Assembly: GCF_000720115.1 (NCBI RefSeq)
Contig: NZ_JOIR01000032.1
Span: forward strand, 1 to 64,000
Source of the DNA: Streptomyces sp. NRRL F-2580
GTDB taxonomy: Bacteria > Actinomycetota > Actinomycetes > Streptomycetales > Streptomycetaceae
Direction of reading: 5' to 3'
DNA length: 64,000 nt
This document shows, one piece after another, positions 60,146 through 64,000 of the stretch (positions are counted from its first letter, which is position 1; every line of letters starts with the position of its first letter). A program made the translations under genes and the position numbers. The notes under the pieces were generated by a model. The model saw only the letters and a list, made by a program, of their open reading frames with translations. It made no database searches and was not told where the DNA came from.

Positions 60146-60175
60146 GCCGGTTCGTGAAGCGCGTACGGCCGCCGC

Positions 60176-60379
60176 TCAGCTCTTGGTGATGAGCTCGCCG
60201 TCGTACGCGCCGCCCAGGCAGATCCACTGGCCGGCGGTGGAGTCGTACTCCACCGTTCCGCTTCCGTCCACGCACACCGGCCCGGTGACGGCCGGTACGG
60301 CGGCCTGCGCGACGGGGACCGTGGCGCCGAGCGCGGCCAGTACGAGGGCGGCGGTGAAGCCGAGAAGTCGTGCTCGCAT
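60176..60379 (-). CDS. Small secreted protein, 67 aa
   Basis: The 67-aa protein has a clear signal peptide (LLGFTAALVLAALGATVPVA, cleavage after AQA) and a mature part of about 40 residues. Two Cys (GPVCVDG and QWICLGG) probably form one disulfide. The mature domain resembles a fragment of chitin-binding-like or bacteriocin-like secreted proteins, but no family is assigned. ATG 60379. Confidence 0.7.
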   Translation of the reverse strand: MRARLLGFTAALVLAALGATVPVAQAAVPAVTGPVCVDGSGTVEYDSTAGQWICLGGAYDGELITKS

Positions 60380-60521
60380 GAGAACTCCCGTGGGGACGAG
60401 GGACGCCAACACCTCAACACCAGCTTCCCCCTTCGCCGCGCCGGGCGCACCCCGACGTGCGGGCACGCGTGCGGTGCGGGCTCCGGAAGCGCCTCCCGTG
60501 GACAAGCGGCAGGCTGGTGTC

Positions 60522-61943
60522 ATGGCGAACACGCGCATCGTGACCGTGGGAGCGCCGGATGACCTCGGCTTGCGGAAGGTTCTGATCGACGGCAGGTCGG
60601 TGGGCAGGGTCTGGTCCGAGGAGCAACTCAAGAGACTCCTCAGCCGTGAGGGTGTGGAGGACGGACACCCCATCCGTTTTCTCGGCGAGGACGGCACTTA
60701 CTGGCCGGACCAGGCGTGGGCCCGACGAACCACCTGCTTGTGCGTGGTGTTCGGCCTCCTCGTGACGGCGTGTCTGCTCTTCCGGATCGGACTGGCGGAC
60801 AGTGGTGACGCCCTGACCTACGGCGGGCGCATCGCCGGATTCACCATTCTTGTCGTGGCCGTGGTGGAGGTGATCGCCGCCGCGACCGCCGTCGACTTCT
60901 GGGAATTGCGGCGGTGGAGTTACTCGGGGGTGGTCGTTCTGATCGGAGTCGTCATCACCCTCCTCTGTAGTATCTCTGTCGTTCTGCTGCAGGTCGGCGA
61001 GCGTTTCACCGGCTACACCCTGATCGCGATAGGCCTCCTCGTCTGGTCTTCGGTGGCCCTGGTCGAACTGGGTAAATGTCGGGCGTGGAAGGGCCTCAGT
61101 ATTCCCAGGAAGATAGCGATCGGGGTGATCATCTCCACCCTTCTCGCTGTCGCGAACCTGGCGTATTCGCAGATCTACGTTCCCTATGTGACGACCCCGC
61201 TGATACAGAGTGGGGCCGAGTTCAGGGAGTCGAACCAGGAGAAGGCCGGGGCGCCGATGTTCGTGACGGCCCATCTGTACGTGAAGAACGCCGGACAGGT
61301 CCCCGTCTACGTCCTCGGCAGCAGCTACTGGATCCATGGCGGACCTGCGAGCGGTCCCCCCGAGGTGAAGACCGGCGACTACAAATTGATCTACGACGGC
61401 GAGTTCGTCACCCCGGTGGGTCGCGTGTTGAATCCGGGGGAAGAAGTCGCACAGGACGTGGTCGTCGAGATCACGGATCCTGAGAAACGCGGTTATGAGG
61501 CGATCAGGGCCCAGACCGAGGTGTACGTGATCAGGAAAGACAGAATGACCATGGCCGGTGATTTCAAGCGCGCCAACCTGGAGAGGGGGAAGTGGCGTTT
61601 CGGAGTGATGTGCGAGGACGGGGATCCGGGCGGTGCGAAATCGAGATACTGGACCAATATTTCGAACAGCAGCGAAATGTTGAACGTGACCCGAGGTCGG
61701 CAGCGCATCACCGTGTGGAGGGTCGACAGCGGCAACTGGCCGCGTGTCGATGTGCATGTGTCACCCCCGAGTGAACGGATATCCTTCGTTCCCAACCTGC
61801 CCTTGGAGAACCAAGAGGCCAGTGAGCGGTACGGCCTCTCGCAGGTGCGCGGCGCCACGGCGCAGACGCCCTACCGGGAGCTCCTGGAGAAGGCACGTGC
61901 CACCGAGAAGGACGAGAGCTCGCCCACGCCCACGCCCAAGTGA
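60522..61943 (+). CDS. Hypothetical membrane protein, 473 aa
   Basis: The protein has an N-terminal cytoplasmic module of about 65 aa (IVTVGAPDDLGLRKVLIDGR, EEQLKRLLSREG). About five transmembrane helices lie between 70 and 225. A C-terminal soluble domain of about 240 aa (AHLYVKNAGQVPVYVLGSSY, QRITVWRVDSGNWPR) looks extracytoplasmic. Codon usage is less GC-extreme here than in neighbouring genes. I recognise no family. ATG 60522. Confidence 0.7.
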   Translation: MANTRIVTVGAPDDLGLRKVLIDGRSVGRVWSEEQLKRLLSREGVEDGHPIRFLGEDGTYWPDQAWARRTTCLCVVFGLLVTACLLFRIGLADSGDALTYGGRIAGFTILVVAVVEVIAAATAVDFWELRRWSYSGVVVLIGVVITLLCSISVVLLQVGERFTGYTLIAIGLLVWSSVALVELGKCRAWKGLSIPRKIAIGVIISTLLAVANLAYSQIYVPYVTTPLIQSGAEFRESNQEKAGAPMFVTAHLYVKNAGQVPVYVLGSSYWIHGGPASGPPEVKTGDYKLIYDGEFVTPVGRVLNPGEEVAQDVVVEITDPEKRGYEAIRAQTEVYVIRKDRMTMAGDFKRANLERGKWRFGVMCEDGDPGGAKSRYWTNISNSSEMLNVTRGRQRITVWRVDSGNWPRVDVHVSPPSERISFVPNLPLENQEASERYGLSQVRGATAQTPYRELLEKARATEKDESSPTPTPK

Positions 61944-61948
61944 CCCGG

Positions 61949-62896
61949 CTACACCGGGGAGTCGGTGCGCAGGCGGGCGTGCAGGTGCTCGTCGTGCCAG
62001 CCGTCCGCGTGCAGGAGGGCGCCGCGCATGGTGCCTTCCAGTGGGAACCCGGCCTTGGTCGCGACGGCGCAGGAGGCCGGGTTGGCCACGGAGTGGGTGA
62101 TGCGGACGCGGTGCAGGCCGAGGTCGCGGAAGGTCCAGCGGGTGACGGCCTCCGTGGCCGGCACCATGAGGCCGCTGCCGCGGCCGGCGGGCAGCAGCCA
62201 GTACAGGATCTCGCCGCTGCCGCCGGGGAGGTCGAGGTCGGCGAGCCCGATCAGGCCGAGAGCGGGGCCGCCGGTGGCGGGGGCGACGGCCCAGATCGCG
62301 GCCTTCTCGGTGTCCCAGTTGTCGCGGTAGCGCGCGATCCGCTCCTCGGCGCCCGCCTCGGTGAACCGGCCCGTGCGGTTCCAGTGCTGGATGTCGGGGT
62401 CGAGCCCGGAAGCGATCAGGGCGGGGGCGTCGGACGGCTCCCAGGGGCGCAGCAGCCACCCGCCGGGGAGGTCGAGCAGGGGCTGGGGCAGGGCCCGCAT
62501 CCGCCCGGCCGGTACGACCGGGGGGATCCCCTCGGCGGCGCGGAGGCGGGACAGGAGGGCCTTGGCCGCGGGGCTCTCGCGGTCGAAGGCGTGGCCGCGG
62601 TCCAAGTGCTCGGGAACGGCCGGGCCGGTGAGCAGGGCGAGGTTGCAGGAGAAGCAGGGGATGACGTCGTAGAGGTGGTTCAGCTCCGCGTCGTGGGCGC
62701 GCAGCCCCCAGGTGGGGACGAAGCACCGGGCCCGGTGGCCCGGGGGCAGCGCTTCGAGGAGGGCGAGGGTCTCGGTGGCCTCGGGTCCGGTCCACAGGGC
62801 GAGGGGGGTGCCGCCGGATATGGGGCCCCAGGGGTGGACCTGGCGCGGGTCGAGGCGGACGACTTCGAGGGCTGCCGCCCCGGCGGGTATCTCCAT
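61949..62896 (-). CDS. GNAT acetyltransferase fused to an N-terminal CxxC domain
   Basis: In this 315-aa protein, residues 1-125 form an unnamed domain (EVVRLDPR, LALWTGPEATETLALLEALP, FVPTWGLRAHDAE, PCFSCNLALLTG). Residues 140-315 form a RimJ/RimL-type GNAT (WLLRPWEPSDAPALIAS, GYWL-like EILYWLLPAGRGSGLMVPAT, NPASCAVATKAGFPLEGTMR). The N-terminal domain is homologous to the free-standing protein encoded just upstream. The stop lies 5 nt from the convergent membrane-protein gene. Confidence 0.85.
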   Translation of the reverse strand: MEIPAGAAALEVVRLDPRQVHPWGPISGGTPLALWTGPEATETLALLEALPPGHRARCFVPTWGLRAHDAELNHLYDVIPCFSCNLALLTGPAVPEHLDRGHAFDRESPAAKALLSRLRAAEGIPPVVPAGRMRALPQPLLDLPGGWLLRPWEPSDAPALIASGLDPDIQHWNRTGRFTEAGAEERIARYRDNWDTEKAAIWAVAPATGGPALGLIGLADLDLPGGSGEILYWLLPAGRGSGLMVPATEAVTRWTFRDLGLHRVRITHSVANPASCAVATKAGFPLEGTMRGALLHADGWHDEHLHARLRTDSPV

Positions 62897-62905
62897 GACG
62901 GCAGC

Positions 62906-63280
62906 CTAGGCCTCCTCGCGGAACCGCAGCCTGAGGTACTGGGCGTTGGGCGAGGCGGGGTCGAAGGTCTGGCGGTGCAGCGCCTCGGGGACCCGGGGTC
63001 CCCAGACCCAGACCTGGTCGCAGCCGTAGCAGAACGCGGCTTCGTAGAGGGGCGCTTCGTCCGGGCCCGCGTACGCGCGGATGCCCCAGCCGGGGGCGAA
63101 CCCGCACAGGGTGACCTGGGCGGTGGGCATCTTCCCCACCACGGCGAGCATCTCCGCGACGGCGGGACCCTCCCAGAGGCCCACGACGGCCCCGGTCATC
63201 GGTTCGCCGTGCCGCTCGGGCCCGTTGGCGATGCGTACGACCTCGATCAGCGCGGTGGCGGCGACGTCTTCCCCAGCCAC
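62906..63280 (-). CDS. Free-standing CxxC-domain protein, paralogue of the next gene's N-terminus
   Basis: The 124-aa protein starts at GTG 63280 (VAGEDVAATALIEVVRIANG), which aligns with the start of the GNAT fusion. Shared features are EVVR, GLWEGPAVAEMLAVVGKMP, FAPGWGIRAYAG and FCYGCDQVWVWG (CxxC). It is 9 nt upstream of the fusion gene and 17 nt after the MFS stop, so the three minus-strand genes form one operon. Function unknown. Confidence 0.7.
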   Translation of the reverse strand: MAGEDVAATALIEVVRIANGPERHGEPMTGAVVGLWEGPAVAEMLAVVGKMPTAQVTLCGFAPGWGIRAYAGPDEAPLYEAAFCYGCDQVWVWGPRVPEALHRQTFDPASPNAQYLRLRFREEA

Positions 63281-63297
63281 CAGCCACCAGCCGACTT

Positions 63298-64000
63298 TTA
63301 CGGCTGACGTAGGCGATCCAGGGGTTTCAGGGCGAGCCCCGTGAGGCCGGCGGCGCAGGCGCCCGCCGCACAGACCGCCGTGGCGGCCGTGGCCCCGCGG
63401 GCGTCGGCGAGTGCGCCCAGGGCGTTGTTGCCGACCATCAGCGCCAGGCTCTGAACGAGCGTCAGCGACGCCTGCAGCCTCGCCAGGTGGGTGCCGGGGG
63501 CGCCGGTCAGCACCAGCGGACCGATGTGGCAGGCGAACATCCCGGAACCCGCGCCGGTGACGATTCCCCCGGCCACGGCAACGGCAACGGCCACACCGGT
63601 CTCCCCGGCCAGCGCCACCGCGGCGATCCCCGGCGCCGCGACACACAGCCCCAGCGCCGCACCCCGGCCGATCCGGCGCATGGTGCCCCATCGCGAGACC
63701 GCCAGCGCCACGGCGACCACCCCCAGGCTCTGACTGCCAGCGATCAGACCGGCCGCCCCGGCGCTCCAGCCGTGCTCCCGGGCCAGGAGCGGGTTCAGCA
63801 GGGACACCACCGGCAGGAGGAAGCACGCGGCGGCGGCCGTCAGCACCAGCGCGGACCGCAGGACCGGATCCCCCACGGCGACCCGCACCCCGTCCGCCGC
63901 CCCGGCGAAGAGGCCCTCCCCGCGAGGGGACCGTTCGACGGAGTGGGCCGGCCGGACGCGGAGGAGTACGACGAGGACGATCGCGAAGGTGCCCGCGTCG
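63298..64000 (-). CDS. MFS transporter, partial (N-terminus beyond the window)
   Basis: The C-terminal 234 residues are visible, open to the window edge and ending in TAA 63298. Segments such as VLTAAAACFLLPVVSLLNPL, WSAGAAGLIAGSQSLGVVAVA, IVTGAGSGMFACHIGPLVL and TAATAVCAAGACAAGLTGLA give about six transmembrane helices, the second half of a 12-TM MFS. The substrate is unknown. It is upstream of the CxxC-domain genes in the same operon. Confidence 0.82.
   Translation of the reverse strand, partial: DAGTFAIVLVVLLRVRPAHSVERSPRGEGLFAGAADGVRVAVGDPVLRSALVLTAAAACFLLPVVSLLNPLLAREHGWSAGAAGLIAGSQSLGVVAVALAVSRWGTMRRIGRGAALGLCVAAPGIAAVALAGETGVAVAVAVAGGIVTGAGSGMFACHIGPLVLTGAPGTHLARLQASLTLVQSLALMVGNNALGALADARGATAATAVCAAGACAAGLTGLALKPLDRLRQP

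Overview
The window is high-GC actinobacterial DNA and almost certainly Streptomyces. Third-position GC is very high, many genes appear leaderless, and both Scr1-type XRE regulators and the GCCTCAAACGCCGGCGGGGC intergenic repeat family are present. Several genes are Streptomyces hallmarks: a GAF-PAS-GGDEF diguanylate cyclase of the CdgB type beneath a BldD-like palindrome, DasR-like dre sites at nagKA, a SenS/SenR/HbpS-type heme-sensing locus, and a solitary groEL with two CIRCE elements. From memory, the order senRS-hbpS, terD, cdgB, nagAK, solute-binding protein, otsBA, thrC, cysO, csp, groEL resembles the S. coelicolor core around SCO4270-4296. That comparison is knowledge-based; I could not align it.

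Left part (1-11.5 kb). A partial DUF4097 gene is followed by a DrrAB-like ABC exporter, tRNA-Thr(TGT), an FAD oxidoreductase, a phosphotransferase and an acetyltransferase. Next comes a compact accessory locus: a 393-aa protein-isoaspartate-methyltransferase-like enzyme translationally coupled to a 48-aa Gly/Ser/Asp-rich peptide. It lies beside a coupled DUF6879 plus XRE regulator pair, and both operons carry the same direct-repeat motif upstream. This is my best candidate for a little-described system, an aspartimide-type (imiditide-like) RiPP with its own regulator. A quinone-reductase-like enzyme and a pentapeptide-repeat protein follow.

Core part (11-34.7 kb). This holds the heme-sensing two-component locus, an M1 aminopeptidase lipoprotein, TerD, an ArfB-like rescue factor, a flavin reductase, cdgB, a CBM35-type protein, amino-sugar catabolism (PfkB kinase, nagA, nagK, solute-binding lipoprotein), compatible-solute synthesis (otsB, otsA, gpgS), a SAM-riboswitch-controlled thrC with a CysO-type sulfur carrier, a cold-shock gene and groEL.

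Accessory island (about 35.0-50.2 kb). A type II polyketide synthase cluster sits directly after groEL: KS-alpha, KS-beta/CLF, ACP, C9-type ketoreductase, didomain aromatase/cyclase, alpha/beta hydrolase, a 72-aa unknown protein, a phosphopantetheinyl transferase, two fused tandem-domain TcmI-like cyclases, two SnoaL/NTF2-like proteins, P450 plus ferredoxin, an OmpR-type regulator with a degenerate acidic pocket, a DHA2 exporter and a TetR regulator. No glycosyltransferase, methyltransferase or flavin oxygenase is visible inside it. The product cannot be assigned from sequence alone.

Right part (50.4-64 kb). A truncated N-terminal duplicate precedes an unknown protein. Then follow a TrpF-like isomerase, an SDR, a membrane Ser/Thr kinase, a stand-alone I9 propeptide-like protein divergent from a subtilase, a PQQ-like repeat membrane protein, a second Scr1/DUF397 pair with unknown divergent partners, small secreted and membrane proteins, a GNAT fused to a CxxC domain whose free-standing paralogue lies next door, and a partial MFS transporter.
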